Of a stretch of DNA of 64,000 nt, positions 1 through 9,096 are shown piece by piece. Below the pieces are notes generated by a model. That model saw only the letters and a list, made by a program, of their open reading frames with translations, ran no database searches and was not told the origin of the DNA. The position numbers and the translations under genes were made by a program. Source of the stretch: CAZHEV01 sp964531335 [NCBI: uncultured bacterium] (lineage in GTDB: Bacteria > Eisenbacteria > RBG-16-71-46 > CAZHEV01); NCBI GenBank assembly GCA_964531335.1, contig CAZHEV010000012.1, forward strand, positions 38,098-102,097. Reading direction: 5' to 3'. Each line of letters begins with the position of its first letter. Position 1 is the first letter of the stretch.

Positions 1-2535
1 CACCTCGCCGGGGTTCGCCTCGGCGGGGTTCACGTCGGCGGTGACGTTTATGGCTCGGCGTCTGTCGACTCTTCTTATGGAGGAGTAGCCTCTTCCTCGC
101 TCTACCTCGGCCACCGCCGAGAATGGCACCTCGCCTCCGCCGGGGCGCCTCACGCGCATGTTCTCCAGGTCGCCTATCGATTTTCTTTCATCTTCGGGGT
201 AGCGCACCATCACGCGCACGTCGTCACGGCCGCGCTGGATGCGCTGGGCTTCCTCCCCGTAGAACGCCTGCCTTACCTGCCTGGCCAGGTCCGCCAGGTT
301 TATGCCGAACGCCTCCGCGGCGGGCTTGACCGAGAGCTTGAGCTCCTCTTTGCCCGGCTTGAAGGTGTCCGTGATGTCTATGACCCCCGCGTACCTGCCC
401 AGCTCCTGCTTCAGCCGCTCCGCGGCCTGCTCGAGATGATCCATGTTGGTGCCGGTGAGCTGGACGTTTATGGGCTCTCCGGGCCTGAAAAGGCTCGAGT
501 TGTAAACGAGCTCGTCCACGTCGGGAATAGGGGGCGTCATCTTCCTCCACCTGCGCACGATCTCGGAGCTGGAGATGTCGCGCTCTTCGGACCGAGCGAG
601 CTCCAGCGCTATCTCTCCGACGTTGCTCCTCGCCTGCATCGATTGCCGGCCCATAGGTCCGCGCGAGGACGCGAAGGGTTGCTCTCCCACAGAGGTGAAG
701 ATGTGCTGGACTGGAGAGGGCGTTCCCTTGGGGGCGCTCTTCTCGAGCTCTTCGCGAAGCGCGATGGCCTGGTCCTCTATTATCTTCATGGCCTCGGACG
801 TAACCTCGATTGGAGTCCCGGGGGGCATGGCGAGCGAGGCGGTGACATAGTCCGACTCCACGCTGTGAAAGAAGAAGAACTTCACCCATCCCGCGCCGAG
901 CAGCCCGGCCGTTACCATCAATGTGGCCGTCGCCCAGGCCAGTGTCGCGTAGCGAAGCTTGATGCCGAGATCCAGGGAGGGCTTGTACAAGCTGGTCCTG
1001 AACTTCTCGAACCTGTCCGAGAAGCCGCTCTGTATGGCGCCCCACTTTCTCCAGATCCAAGAGGTGTCGGTCCGCTCGCGTATGTGCGAAAGGTGGGCGG
1101 GAAGTATGAGAAGCGATTCGACCAGCGAGAACACCAGGGTCCAGATCACTATAATGGGGATGACCTTCATGATCTTCCCCATGACGCCCTCCACGAACAG
1201 CAGGGGGGTGAACGCCACTATGGTGGTCATCACGCCGAACACCACGGGGACGGCGACCTGGCTCGCCCCCTTCGAGGACGCCCGCGGGCCCGATTCGCCC
1301 TGTTGATGGAGCTTGTAGATGTTCTCGCCGACGATTATGGCGTCGTCCACCACGATCCCCAGGACCACTATGAAGGCGAACAGGGAGATCAGGTTTATCG
1401 AAACGTCCATAACCGGCATCAGCCAGAAAGCGCCGAGGAAGGAGATGGGTATCCCGAGGCTGACCCAGAAGGCAAGGCGCAGCTTCAAGAACAAAGCCAA
1501 TATCAGAAAGACCAGGATATAGCCGTTTCTGGCGTTTCTGATCATCAGGTCCAGCCGGCTCTGAAGCACTCTGGAGGAGTCGTTCCAGGTGGTCAGCTCG
1601 ACGCCCTCGGGCATGCGGGCCCGGGCCTGGGCCACGTACTCCTTGGCCTTGTCGGATATATCGAGGGCGTTCTGATCGCCCACCCGGTAGATCCTTATAT
1701 TGACCGCGGGGCGCCCGGAAAAGCGCGCGGATTGATCGGTCTCGGCGAAGCCGTCCACGACGTTCGCCACGTCTCCGAGCAGGATGCGGGTGCCGTCGGG
1801 GCGGGTGAGCAGCACGAGGTTTTCGAACTCCGGGCCGCGGTACGCCTGGCCCTTTGTCCTCAGCAGGATCTCGCCGCCTTCGGTGTCTATGGAGCCACCG
1901 GGAAGATCTATGGAGGAGCGGCGCACCGCCTGCGCCACGAAGTCGAAGGTGAGATTGTGCTCGCGAAGCGCCTCCTCGGACACCTCTATGGATATCTCGT
2001 AAGGGCGGGCGGCCACCAGCTCCACCTGGCTTATGCCCTCGATGGCCGACAGCTCATCGCGCGCCCGCTGCCCCAGCGCCTTCAGCGTCGTCTCGCTCGC
2101 GTCGCCGTAGACGGCCACGTCGATGACGGGCCGGCGGTTGGTCACCTCGGAGATAATAGGTTTTTCGGTCTCCGCGGGAAAGGTGTCGATCGCATCGACG
2201 CGCGCCTTTATGTCGTCCAGCAGCTCGCGGGGATCGGCGCCGGGCTCCACCTCGACCGTAACGGTGCCCATGCCCTCGGAGGCCACCGAGCTCAGCTCCT
2301 TGATGCTCTCCAGGTCCTGGATCGCCTCCTCTATCCTTACGCAGACGCCCTCTTCCACCTCCTGGGGGGCCGCCCCGAGGTACTGCACCTGCACGGTTAT
2401 CATGTCCAGGGAGAACTCGGGGAAGATCTCGCGGGTGATGGTGGGGATGGTCAGAATGCCCGAGGCGACTATGAGCGCCATGAGCAGGTTCGCGACCACG
2501 GAGTTCTCGGCAAACCATGAAAGAGCGCGGTTCAT
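1..2535 (-). CDS. RND-family efflux pump permease (AcrB/MexF-like), 3' end outside window
   Basis: This is the inner-membrane, proton-driven pump subunit of a tripartite RND exporter. The frame is open from ATG at 2535 to the window edge, giving 845 residues; RND pumps are usually about 1,000-1,050, so roughly the last fifth is missing. The N-terminus (MNRALSWFAENSVVANLLMA) is the typical cytoplasmic start and first membrane helix. Other signs are EIFPEFSLDMITVQVQYLGA early in the periplasmic domain and, in the TM4-TM6 region, VVDDAIIVGENIY, which carries the acidic residues of the proton relay. The ATG overlaps the stop of the membrane-fusion protein gene (ATGA), so translation is probably coupled. 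Substrate cannot be read from the sequence. Confidence 0.93.
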   Translation of the reverse strand, partial: MNRALSWFAENSVVANLLMALIVASGILTIPTITREIFPEFSLDMITVQVQYLGAAPQEVEEGVCVRIEEAIQDLESIKELSSVASEGMGTVTVEVEPGADPRELLDDIKARVDAIDTFPAETEKPIISEVTNRRPVIDVAVYGDASETTLKALGQRARDELSAIEGISQVELVAARPYEISIEVSEEALREHNLTFDFVAQAVRRSSIDLPGGSIDTEGGEILLRTKGQAYRGPEFENLVLLTRPDGTRILLGDVANVVDGFAETDQSARFSGRPAVNIRIYRVGDQNALDISDKAKEYVAQARARMPEGVELTTWNDSSRVLQSRLDLMIRNARNGYILVFLILALFLKLRLAFWVSLGIPISFLGAFWLMPVMDVSINLISLFAFIVVLGIVVDDAIIVGENIYKLHQQGESGPRASSKGASQVAVPVVFGVMTTIVAFTPLLFVEGVMGKIMKVIPIIVIWTLVFSLVESLLILPAHLSHIRERTDTSWIWRKWGAIQSGFSDRFEKFRTSLYKPSLDLGIKLRYATLAWATATLMVTAGLLGAGWVKFFFFHSVESDYVTASLAMPPGTPIEVTSEAMKIIEDQAIALREELEKSAPKGTPSPVQHIFTSVGEQPFASSRGPMGRQSMQARSNVGEIALELARSEERDISSSEIVRRWRKMTPPIPDVDELVYNSSLFRPGEPINVQLTGTNMDHLEQAAERLKQELGRYAGVIDITDTFKPGKEELKLSVKPAAEAFGINLADLARQVRQAFYGEEAQRIQRGRDDVRVMVRYPEDERKSIGDLENMRVRRPGGGEVPFSAVAEVERGRGYSSIRRVDRRRAINVTADVNPAEANPGEV

Positions 2536-3713
2536 GAGGCCCCCTCCTCAGAACCCGAAGTGCGCACCTTCATGCCGTCGGTGACGGCCTCGAGCAGGGA
2601 TACGCAGACCTTCTCGTTCGCCTCGAGGCCGCCGGTGATCACGACCTCCGAGCGGGCGACGCGCAGCACGTCGACCTTTCTAAACCTCAGGCGGCTCTCG
2701 TCGTCCAGGACGAGCACCTCGTCCTTGCCTCGAAGGGCCGACCTGGGCAGGACCACCGCGCCCTCGACCTCGCGGCCGAATATAACCGCGTCCACGAAAA
2801 GCCCCGCCGCCAGGGGGGTCGGATCACCCTCTTCCTTTCGGCCGTAGGGGTCCTCCACCTGTGCCACTACGTTCACGGTGCGGCTGACAGGGTCAATCTG
2901 CCCCTCGACGCGCACTACTTCGCCCCGCCATTGCCTCTTTTTGCCGGCGAATTCCGCCGTCAGCAGAACCGGAGGTCCCTGTTTAGAGTGCGAGTTGGCG
3001 TCGAAGTCCAGCGGGACGTCCAGATAAGCCACGTCCATGTCGGGTATGGGAATGGGCACCTCCGCGTAATCGACCGCGAAGACGTTGGCCACCGGCACGC
3101 CCGGGGACAAGTATTGGCCCACGTCCACGAGCTTCGCCTTGACTCTGCCGACGAACGGCGCCTTTATGCGCGTTCGGGCGAGGTTGCGCCCGGCCCGCTC
3201 GAGGGCGGCCTCAGCGGAGGCGAGCGACGCCCGGGCCTCCTGTAACTGAAGCTCCCTCGTGGCCAGCGGCGGCGCCTCGCCCCGTCCGAGCTTCTCCCAC
3301 TCGGCGCGCGCCACCTTTGCCTGTGCCTCCTCCATCTCGACTCGGACCTTGGCCTGGGCGACCTGGCCCCTTGCCGTCACGATGGCCAGCTCGTAGTCCC
3401 TGGGGTCGAGCCTCACGAGCACATCGCCCTTCCTGAAGAACCCTCCTGCGGCGAACGAGGGCGCGACCTCCATTACCTGGCCCGCGACCTCCGAGACCAG
3501 AGCCGCCTCGGTTCTCGGCCGCACGGTTCCGTGGCCGGTCACTTCGAGCTGATGGGTCGAAGGCTCGACGGCGATCACCCTCACAAGGGGGATGTACTCG
3601 CGCGGCGGCCGGGTCTCGACCGGAGCGCGGGACTTTAACATGATCAACGTAACTATCGCGGCCGCGATAAGAATCGCGATGGGCAACACGATCTTCAGTC
3701 TCTTGTCAATCAA
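2532..3713 (-). CDS. RND efflux membrane-fusion protein (periplasmic adaptor, HlyD family)
   Basis: Periplasmic adaptor joining the pump to the outer-membrane channel. One N-terminal membrane anchor (IVLPIAILIAAAIVTLIML) is followed by a lipoyl-like half (HGTVRPRTEAALVSEVAGQV), an alpha-hairpin region (about 100-160), the second lipoyl half (KAPFVGRVKAKLVDVGQYL) and beta-barrel/membrane-proximal domains. I chose TTG at 3713 because GGAGG lies 6 nt upstream; an in-frame TTG at 3746 would add 11 residues but has no ribosome binding site. The start overlaps the end of the outer-membrane factor gene by 8 nt and the stop overlaps the pump start. Length (about 393 aa) is normal for the family. Confidence 0.92.
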   Translation of the reverse strand: MIDKRLKIVLPIAILIAAAIVTLIMLKSRAPVETRPPREYIPLVRVIAVEPSTHQLEVTGHGTVRPRTEAALVSEVAGQVMEVAPSFAAGGFFRKGDVLVRLDPRDYELAIVTARGQVAQAKVRVEMEEAQAKVARAEWEKLGRGEAPPLATRELQLQEARASLASAEAALERAGRNLARTRIKAPFVGRVKAKLVDVGQYLSPGVPVANVFAVDYAEVPIPIPDMDVAYLDVPLDFDANSHSKQGPPVLLTAEFAGKKRQWRGEVVRVEGQIDPVSRTVNVVAQVEDPYGRKEEGDPTPLAAGLFVDAVIFGREVEGAVVLPRSALRGKDEVLVLDDESRLRFRKVDVLRVARSEVVITGGLEANEKVCVSLLEAVTDGMKVRTSGSEEGAS

Positions 3714-5187
3714 CGGAGTCCTCCGGTTCCTCTTGGTCCGTCTCAAGCGTCATATTCAGGAAGTCCGTCCATCCCTCGGCGAGCTCGAAGCCGCCGCCCA
3801 TGGCGAGATAGAGGTTGACCCGGGCATCGAGCCGCTGCCGTCCGACGGCGATGAGCTCGCTGCGTGAATTGAGCGCCCTGCGTTGAGTCTCCAAGACGGT
3901 GATGTAATCCACTATCCCTTCGTTGTACTGCCGCTCGGCCAGCTTTCGCGCGGCCTCCGACTGCTCCGCCGCGGCCGCGGCGCTGCTCCGGCGCTTGGCG
4001 AGCGACTGCTCGTCGTACAGCGCGGACTCGACCTCCGCGAAGGCGGCCAGAAGCGACTGCGCGTAGTTGGCCAGCGCCTGGTCTGCGACCGCGTGCGAGA
4101 GCGCCAGGTTGGCCCGAAGGCGCCCTCCCTGGAATATGGGCTGGGTCAGGCCGGCCGCGACGGACCAGACGCTGAAGTCCGCGTCGACGATGTTTTCGAG
4201 CTCCTCGGTCAGCGTGCCGGCGCTTCCGGTTAGGGTGATCCGGGGGAAGAACGCCCGCCTGGCCTCGGAGATCCTCTTCTCGGCCGCCGCGTATCTGCGC
4301 TCGGCGGCGAAGAGGTCGGGCCGGCGAAGGAGAAGCTCGCTCGGCAGCCCGGAAGGAACCGGTTCCGCTATATCGGGAAGCTGGGGCGCGGTGTCCAAGG
4401 CGCCGGCCGGGTAACGTCCAAGAAGAATCTCCAACTGTCTCTTCACCCTGTCGTGCTGCGACCTGCGCGCCTCGAGCATCGCCTGTGCCGAATAGAGGTT
4501 CGACAGGGCAAGTCGCAGATCGAGCGAGGAGCGCACTCCACGCTCGTAGCGGTCTCTGACCTGGGAGGCTGAGAGCTCGTAGTTTTCCACCGTCTCTTCT
4601 GCCAGCTCGACCTGAAGCCTCGACTCCACGAGCGCGAACCATGCCTTGGCGGTCTGGGCCGCGACGGACAGGCGAAGCGCAACGAGATCGGCGGCGCTCG
4701 CCTGGAGATCGGCCAGAGCAGCCGACTCGGCCGACCTGACGCGACCCCAGAGATCGACCTCCCAGCTCGTATCCAGCGACACCCCGTAGGAGGTGGATCT
4801 TGTGGTTATCACCCCGCCCGCGCCCGGAATAGGTATCCCTATGATGTTCTGCCGCCTGCGTGATGCGTTGAACCCCATGGAGACATTGGGCAGCCCCTCC
4901 GCGCCGGCAAGTCGCGCCGAGGCCTCCGCCGCGTCCAGCCGGGCGGCGGCCGTCTGGAGGCTGTAGTTGCCCTCCAAAGCCTCCAGTATGATCTGGTCGA
5001 TATCGGGGTCATCGAAGCTCCTCCACCAGTCGGCCTCCGGAGGCGAAAGGGAGGTGTCGGCCGGGGAGCCCGTCCATGACCTCGGTATCTCGACGCCGAG
5101 GCCGACCGGCTTTCGCTTTGGAGGAGAGGCGCAGCCCGCCGCTAGAAGCACGGCGGCCGCCGCGAGGGCGCAGGCGAATCGTCTCAT
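3706..5187 (-). CDS. RND efflux outer-membrane factor lipoprotein (TolC/NodT family)
   Basis: Outer-membrane channel of the tripartite exporter, 493 aa. A lipoprotein signal is clear (MRRFACALAAAAVLLAAGCA, lipobox LAAGC near residue 19). Two OEP-type repeats follow, with the family signatures DWWRSFDDPDIDQIILEALEG near residue 50 and RRPDLFAAERRYAAAEKRI near residue 290, and long heptad-rich helices (AALADLQASAADLVALRLSV). The ATG at 5187 overlaps the TetR stop codon (ATGA). Gene order TetR-OMF-MFP-RND on one strand with overlaps throughout shows a single operon. Confidence 0.93.
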   Translation of the reverse strand: MRRFACALAAAAVLLAAGCASPPKRKPVGLGVEIPRSWTGSPADTSLSPPEADWWRSFDDPDIDQIILEALEGNYSLQTAAARLDAAEASARLAGAEGLPNVSMGFNASRRRQNIIGIPIPGAGGVITTRSTSYGVSLDTSWEVDLWGRVRSAESAALADLQASAADLVALRLSVAAQTAKAWFALVESRLQVELAEETVENYELSASQVRDRYERGVRSSLDLRLALSNLYSAQAMLEARRSQHDRVKRQLEILLGRYPAGALDTAPQLPDIAEPVPSGLPSELLLRRPDLFAAERRYAAAEKRISEARRAFFPRITLTGSAGTLTEELENIVDADFSVWSVAAGLTQPIFQGGRLRANLALSHAVADQALANYAQSLLAAFAEVESALYDEQSLAKRRSSAAAAAEQSEAARKLAERQYNEGIVDYITVLETQRRALNSRSELIAVGRQRLDARVNLYLAMGGGFELAEGWTDFLNMTLETDQEEPEDSVD

Positions 5188-5870
5188 GTGGTGCCTCCCG
5201 AGGTCTCGGCGGGCACCGTCGCACGCATGCCCGCCGCAACGAAACCGACGAGCCTTCTCAGCGCGAGCTCGGAATCCTCCGGGTCGCCGAGTATGTCCTT
5301 GTTCGCCGGATGTCCGGCGGCGTCTCGCAACCGCGAGTGGAGCCGGGGCACGGCCATGGTGAAGGCCATCGCCCCCACCATGAGGTGGATGCGCCAGTTC
5401 ACGTCGGCGGGGGAGAGGTGCGGCAGCGCCTTCATAAAGGCGGCCGTGAATCTCATGAAGACTTCTCCGAAGATGTTGACGAAGATCCGGTGGATCGCCG
5501 GGTCGGCCTCGGTCACCGCGCGGCTCATAAGCTGCGGGATCAGCGACTCGTCAAGGCCGCGATCGAAATGCCTGCGGATCGCGGGACCGACGAAAGCTTC
5601 TATGAGCGACTCCGGAGGTATGCTGTCCGAGCCATGGCGTTCTTCGAGCGCGCGCAGAGACTTGAGACGCTCCTCGTTTATGGGACCGGCCCGGCGGGCA
5701 AATACTGCCTCGATGAGCCCTTCGCGCGAGCCGAAGTGATAGTGAACGGCGGCTGTGTTGACGCCAGCCTCCTTTATGATGGTCCTGAGCGATGTCGCGG
5801 CAAAGCCTTTAGTGGCATATAGTTGCTCCGCCGCCTCCAGTATCTTGGACTTTGTGTCCGCATCCTTCAT
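5184..5870 (-). CDS. TetR/AcrR-family transcriptional regulator
   Basis: Probable local repressor of the efflux operon it heads. Residues about 1-55 form the TetR DNA-binding domain (ILEAAEQLYATKGFAATSLR, then AGVNTAAVHYHFGSREGLIE), and the remaining residues are a helical ligand/dimer domain of the CecR/DUF1956 kind (RRHFDRGLDESLIPQLMSRA). ATG 5870 is preferred over an upstream in-frame ATG at 5903 because AGGAGG precedes it by about 10 nt and the upstream codon falls inside the promoter -10 region. It is transcribed first in the operon. Autorepression through the repeat in the promoter is inferred, not shown. Confidence 0.9.
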   Translation of the reverse strand: MKDADTKSKILEAAEQLYATKGFAATSLRTIIKEAGVNTAAVHYHFGSREGLIEAVFARRAGPINEERLKSLRALEERHGSDSIPPESLIEAFVGPAIRRHFDRGLDESLIPQLMSRAVTEADPAIHRIFVNIFGEVFMRFTAAFMKALPHLSPADVNWRIHLMVGAMAFTMAVPRLHSRLRDAAGHPANKDILGDPEDSELALRRLVGFVAAGMRATVPAETSGGTT

Positions 5871-5888
5871 AACAGTGCTTCCCTCCTG

Positions 5889-5931
5889 AAACGATTGATT
5901 CAATTAAGCGATTGATTGAATTGGATGTCAA
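5889..5931 (-). promoter_or_regulatory. Promoter with repeated operator-like sites for the TetR-efflux operon
   Basis: On the minus strand TTGACA (5931-5926) is followed by a 17-nt spacer and CTTAAT (5908-5903). The spacer and -10 region carry a 17-nt-period direct repeat (ATTCAATCAATCG, then ATTGAATCAATCG) that also forms an inverted ATTCAAT/ATTGAAT pair. A repressor bound here would block RNA polymerase, as TetR proteins commonly do. Confidence 0.7.
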
Positions 5932-6157
5932 GCGATTTTTTTGGGGAAAGCCCGGGCAGGGCAGGGCCCGTGGGCAAAGAAGATACCCGCCGAGGCGGGG
6001 AGCCCGGGGTCGAGGCCTGACGGAGCGCGGGAGCGCGCGGCGCCCGGCCGCCATGGAGGCCGGGTTACCGAGCTCCAATCGTCGAAGAGTGCGTCTTTCA
6101 GAGCCGGCACGGCAGGGCATGTGTGGAGCCCGGCCCGTCACCGGCTTTCTGCCGTGC

Positions 6158-6186
6158 TTGACAGCTATGCGAGGCACCGATATTGT
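6158..6186 (+). promoter_or_regulatory. Sigma70-type promoter for the aminotransferase/dehalogenase genes
   Basis: TTGACA (6158-6163), 17-nt spacer, TATTGT (6181-6186), about 55 nt before the ATG at 6246. This lies in the 375-nt divergent spacer between the TetR gene and the aminotransferase. I see no other gene in that spacer; short open frames there are GC-driven. Confidence 0.65.
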
Positions 6187-6245
6187 AGAGGTCTCCTAAC
6201 GTGCTCAACCACAACCCCGCCGTCACGGTCCCTTTGAGGTAAGTT

Positions 6246-7463
6246 ATGAGCATAAGCCGTATCGCAAGGAGCATCGGAGAGTCGGCGACCCTGGTCCTGA
6301 ACGCCAAGGCGGCCGCGCTGAGGGCGGAGGGCAAAGGCGTCATTCATCTTGGCGGCGGAGAGCCCAAGGACAAGGCGCCGGCGGCGGCGATAGAGAAGGC
6401 CTCGGAGGTCCTGAAGACGGGCGAGGTGCGCTACTCGCCTTCGGCGGGGATTCCCGCGCTAAGACAGGCGGTGGTCGAGTATACGGAGAAGCTCTACGGA
6501 CACCAGGTTGGACCTGAGAACGTGATGGCGGCCGGCGGGGCCAAGCACGCCCTGATGTGCTGCCTGGAGGCCACCGTCGATCCCCGGGACGAGGTCATAT
6601 TCCCGGTGCCGTACTGGGTGAGCTACCCGGAGATGGTGAAGCTCTGCGGCGCCAAGCCCGTCCCCGCGCCGGCCGGGGATGGGAGCCTGAGGCCTTCCGT
6701 GGAGGACATCGAGCGGAGGGTGACCGGCTCGACAAAGGCGGTGATAATCAACAGCCCGAACAACCCCTCCGGAGTGATGTACTCCGCCGAGTTCATAAGA
6801 GGGGCGGTCGAGCTTTGCGAGAGCCGCGGCATATATCTGATAATGGATGACATATATCACAGGCTGATCTTCGACGGGCGCGAGCCCGTGAGCTGTTACA
6901 AGTTCGCGAAGGACCTCGGTGAGGATTCGAAGCTGGTGGTGGTCAACGGGGTCAGCAAGCAATACGCCATGACGGGCTTCAGGCTCGGATGGTCGGTCGC
7001 CAACGCGGGGCTGACCAAGATCATGACGGACATCCAGTCGCACGAGACCTCGGGGTCGTCCACCATCTCGCAGCACGCCGCGGTGGGTGCGCTCACCGGT
7101 CCGCAGAACTGCGTGGAGGATCTGCGCGGGAAGCTGGAAAGAAACCGGGACGCATTGATGGAGGCGCTCAGGCCCTTCGACGGCATTGGGGTGGAGAGGC
7201 CCGACGGCACCTTCTACTGTTTCGTCGATTTCAGGCACTACGACGGAGATTCCAAGCGACTCTGCGATTTTATTCTCGAAAAGGCGCTTGTGGTCACGAT
7301 TCCCGGGATCGACTTCGGTATGGACGGCTTCCTCAGGATCAGCTACTGCGGATCCGCTGAGGAAGTGGTCGAGGGAGTCCGTCGCATCCGGTGGGCGCTG
7401 GACCCCGCTTCGCCGAAGGAGATCCAGATAGGCGATCGCCGCCGGGTCAGGGATTGGACGTGA
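6246..7463 (+). CDS. Class I/II PLP-dependent aminotransferase (aspartate aminotransferase-like)
   Basis: A fold-type I aminotransferase of 405 aa that should move an amino group from an amino acid (Asp or a similar donor) to a 2-oxo acid in the cytosol. It shows the N-terminal SPSAGIPALRQAV segment, NSPNNPSG for substrate/PLP contacts, a DDIYHRL segment with the PLP-pyridine aspartate, the Schiff-base lysine K238 in GVSKQYAMTGFRLGW, and a C-terminal FLRISYCGS with the carboxylate-binding arginine. A promoter stands upstream and GAGG sits 7-8 nt before the ATG. Its stop overlaps the start of the Fe-S dehalogenase-like gene (GTGA), so the two are co-translated. The exact substrate is not determinable; the pairing with a dehalogenase-like protein is unusual. 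Confidence 0.92.
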   Translation: MSISRIARSIGESATLVLNAKAAALRAEGKGVIHLGGGEPKDKAPAAAIEKASEVLKTGEVRYSPSAGIPALRQAVVEYTEKLYGHQVGPENVMAAGGAKHALMCCLEATVDPRDEVIFPVPYWVSYPEMVKLCGAKPVPAPAGDGSLRPSVEDIERRVTGSTKAVIINSPNNPSGVMYSAEFIRGAVELCESRGIYLIMDDIYHRLIFDGREPVSCYKFAKDLGEDSKLVVVNGVSKQYAMTGFRLGWSVANAGLTKIMTDIQSHETSGSSTISQHAAVGALTGPQNCVEDLRGKLERNRDALMEALRPFDGIGVERPDGTFYCFVDFRHYDGDSKRLCDFILEKALVVTIPGIDFGMDGFLRISYCGSAEEVVEGVRRIRWALDPASPKEIQIGDRRRVRDWT

Positions 7464-8659
7464 CAGCCGGCCTCTTGTCCACTCTCATCGGTCGCATGAC
7501 GCCCTTTGCAAGGCGCGTCTCCGAGCCTACCTACGCGCGGGACACAACCGGGCGAATAGAACGGTGGGATGAAAGGGACACTCTCTTCGCCCGCAGGGAC
7601 CTCTTTCGGTTCTTCGGACCCGATTCGCCGCAGTATCAGGCATACTACCAGGACCATCGCGATTCTCTCGAATACGACAAGGCCATAGACAACATGGGCG
7701 CCCTGGGGCGCACGGGCGCGGTCGACGCGCCGATGTTCGAGGCGCAATTCGAGTGCGCCAGGGACCTGGGCCTTGAAGCCTTCGTCGACGGCGAACCGGC
7801 CTCGCCGGCGCGGGAGGTATCTCCGGAGCGGGCGGCGGCCAAGGTCAAGGAGCTGGCCCTGGGACTGGGCTCGGACCTCGTGGGCATAGGGCCGCTGCGC
7901 CGGGAGTGGGTCTACACGCACGCCGGGCGATCGTTCGGGGACAGGGATGGATACGCGAGGTGGGGGAGCCCCGTCGATCTAAGCGGTCACACGACGGCCA
8001 TCGCCCTCGGTTTCGCGATGGACTATGACCTGCTTCGATGCGCGCCCGACTTTCCGATTCTCCTCGCGACGGCGAAGGGCTACGGCATGGGGGCGTGGGT
8101 ATCGGTGCAGCTTGCCCGTTACATCCGAATGCTCGGGTACTCCGCCCGCGCTCATCACATGTACAACTACGGGATTTTGGCCGTGCCGGTCGCGGTCGAT
8201 TGCGGACTGGGCGAGCTCTCGAGGGCGGGATACCTCATGACCAAGGAGTTCGGCTTGGGGCTCAGGATTGCCGCCGTCACGACGGATATGCCTCTTCTTC
8301 ACGACCGTCCGGTCGATCTCGCGGTGCAGTCCTTCTGCGACTCTTGCAGGATATGCGCCGAAAACTGCCCGATCGGGGCCATACCGCATGGAGAGAAAAG
8401 AGAGTACAACGGGCTGTTGAAATGGAAGCTCGACGAGGAGAAGTGCTACCGCTACTGGCACGCGGTGGGAACGGACTGCTCCCTGTGCATGGTAACCTGC
8501 CCCTGGACAAGGCCGAGGAACTGGCTTCACAGGGCCATGTCGTCGGTGGCCGTCATGCCGGGGCGTCACCAGTCATGGATGGCCCAGGCGGAGAAGATCT
8601 TCTATGGGGGTTTCAAGACCGCGGCGCGCCCCAAGTTCCTGGAGCCCGGGAATCGATGA
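7460..8659 (+). CDS. Reductive-dehalogenase-like corrinoid/Fe-S protein without Tat signal
   Basis: Resembles RdhA: a cobamide-binding nitroreductase-like core followed by two 4Fe-4S sites. The first site is C293-x2-C296-x2-C299-x3-C303-P, the second C329-x10-C340-x2-C343-x3-C347-P, with the family-like GTDCSLCMVTCPW. The middle region (ARAHHMYNYGILAVPVAVDC, then AGYLMTKEFGLGLRIAAVTT) matches the RdhA catalytic core. At 399 aa it is shorter than respiratory RdhA (about 450-550) and lacks a twin-arginine leader, so it is probably cytoplasmic. I start it at GTG 7460 (GTGA overlap with the aminotransferase); ATG 7496 is an alternative. Organohalide respiration should not be assumed; a catabolic dehalogenase or another corrinoid reductase is possible. 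Confidence 0.82.
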   Translation: MTAGLLSTLIGRMTPFARRVSEPTYARDTTGRIERWDERDTLFARRDLFRFFGPDSPQYQAYYQDHRDSLEYDKAIDNMGALGRTGAVDAPMFEAQFECARDLGLEAFVDGEPASPAREVSPERAAAKVKELALGLGSDLVGIGPLRREWVYTHAGRSFGDRDGYARWGSPVDLSGHTTAIALGFAMDYDLLRCAPDFPILLATAKGYGMGAWVSVQLARYIRMLGYSARAHHMYNYGILAVPVAVDCGLGELSRAGYLMTKEFGLGLRIAAVTTDMPLLHDRPVDLAVQSFCDSCRICAENCPIGAIPHGEKREYNGLLKWKLDEEKCYRYWHAVGTDCSLCMVTCPWTRPRNWLHRAMSSVAVMPGRHQSWMAQAEKIFYGGFKTAARPKFLEPGNR

Positions 8660-8752
8660 TGTCCGCGGGGGCCTGTGCCCGCGGGCGTTCCGCGCGACAG
8701 GCGGCGACTGGAGCCGGCTTGGTCCGAGGCCGGGAGAGGAACGACGTCGAAG

Positions 8753-9028
8753 ATGACGAAGATGTGGAGCATATTGTCCGCCTTTTTCGTGGTGGCCGCG
8801 TGGTGGGCTCACTCGTTTTTCCATGGCGCGGGCGTGGACTTCACCGCGCTTCACTGGGTCGTGCTGCTGGTGTGGCTGATCTGGGTCTTCTTCGGCGCGG
8901 CGGTTGTCTGGACCTTCCTGGGCGAGCGTGAGCCCAGGGCCGCCGGCGTCAGCGCCGCCCTGTTCGGCGCGGGCGCGCTCGTGATAGGGGCCGTTCTGCT
9001 GGTGATCTTTCGTCTCACATCCGCGTGA
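8753..9028 (+). CDS. Small three-helix membrane protein (possible RdhB-like anchor)
   Basis: About 91 aa with three hydrophobic segments: MWSILSAFFVVAAWWAHSFF, then FTALHWVVLLVWLIWVFFGA, then an AALFGAGALVIGAVLLVIF tail. It begins about 90 nt after the dehalogenase-like gene on the same strand. Known RdhB anchors are also about 90 residues with two or three helices encoded next to rdhA, so position and size fit, but I see no conserved RdhB motif. The start is uncertain: ATG 8753 or ATG 8762; a longer in-frame extension back to 8675 is unlikely because it is arginine-rich and lacks a ribosome binding site. Confidence 0.6.
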   Translation: MTKMWSILSAFFVVAAWWAHSFFHGAGVDFTALHWVVLLVWLIWVFFGAAVVWTFLGEREPRAAGVSAALFGAGALVIGAVLLVIFRLTSA

Positions 9029-9096
9029 CCGGAGTCGGCTGATCGACAAGTGGTGTAGTTACAAACTGATACAGAAAGCGGCGGAACAAAACCGGC

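Noticed and set aside
436-2520. A 694-codon open frame on the plus strand, opposite the RND pump
   Set aside because: It is the antisense shadow of the RND gene in high-GC DNA. It has no ribosome site or recognisable domain, while the opposite strand shows clear RND motifs.
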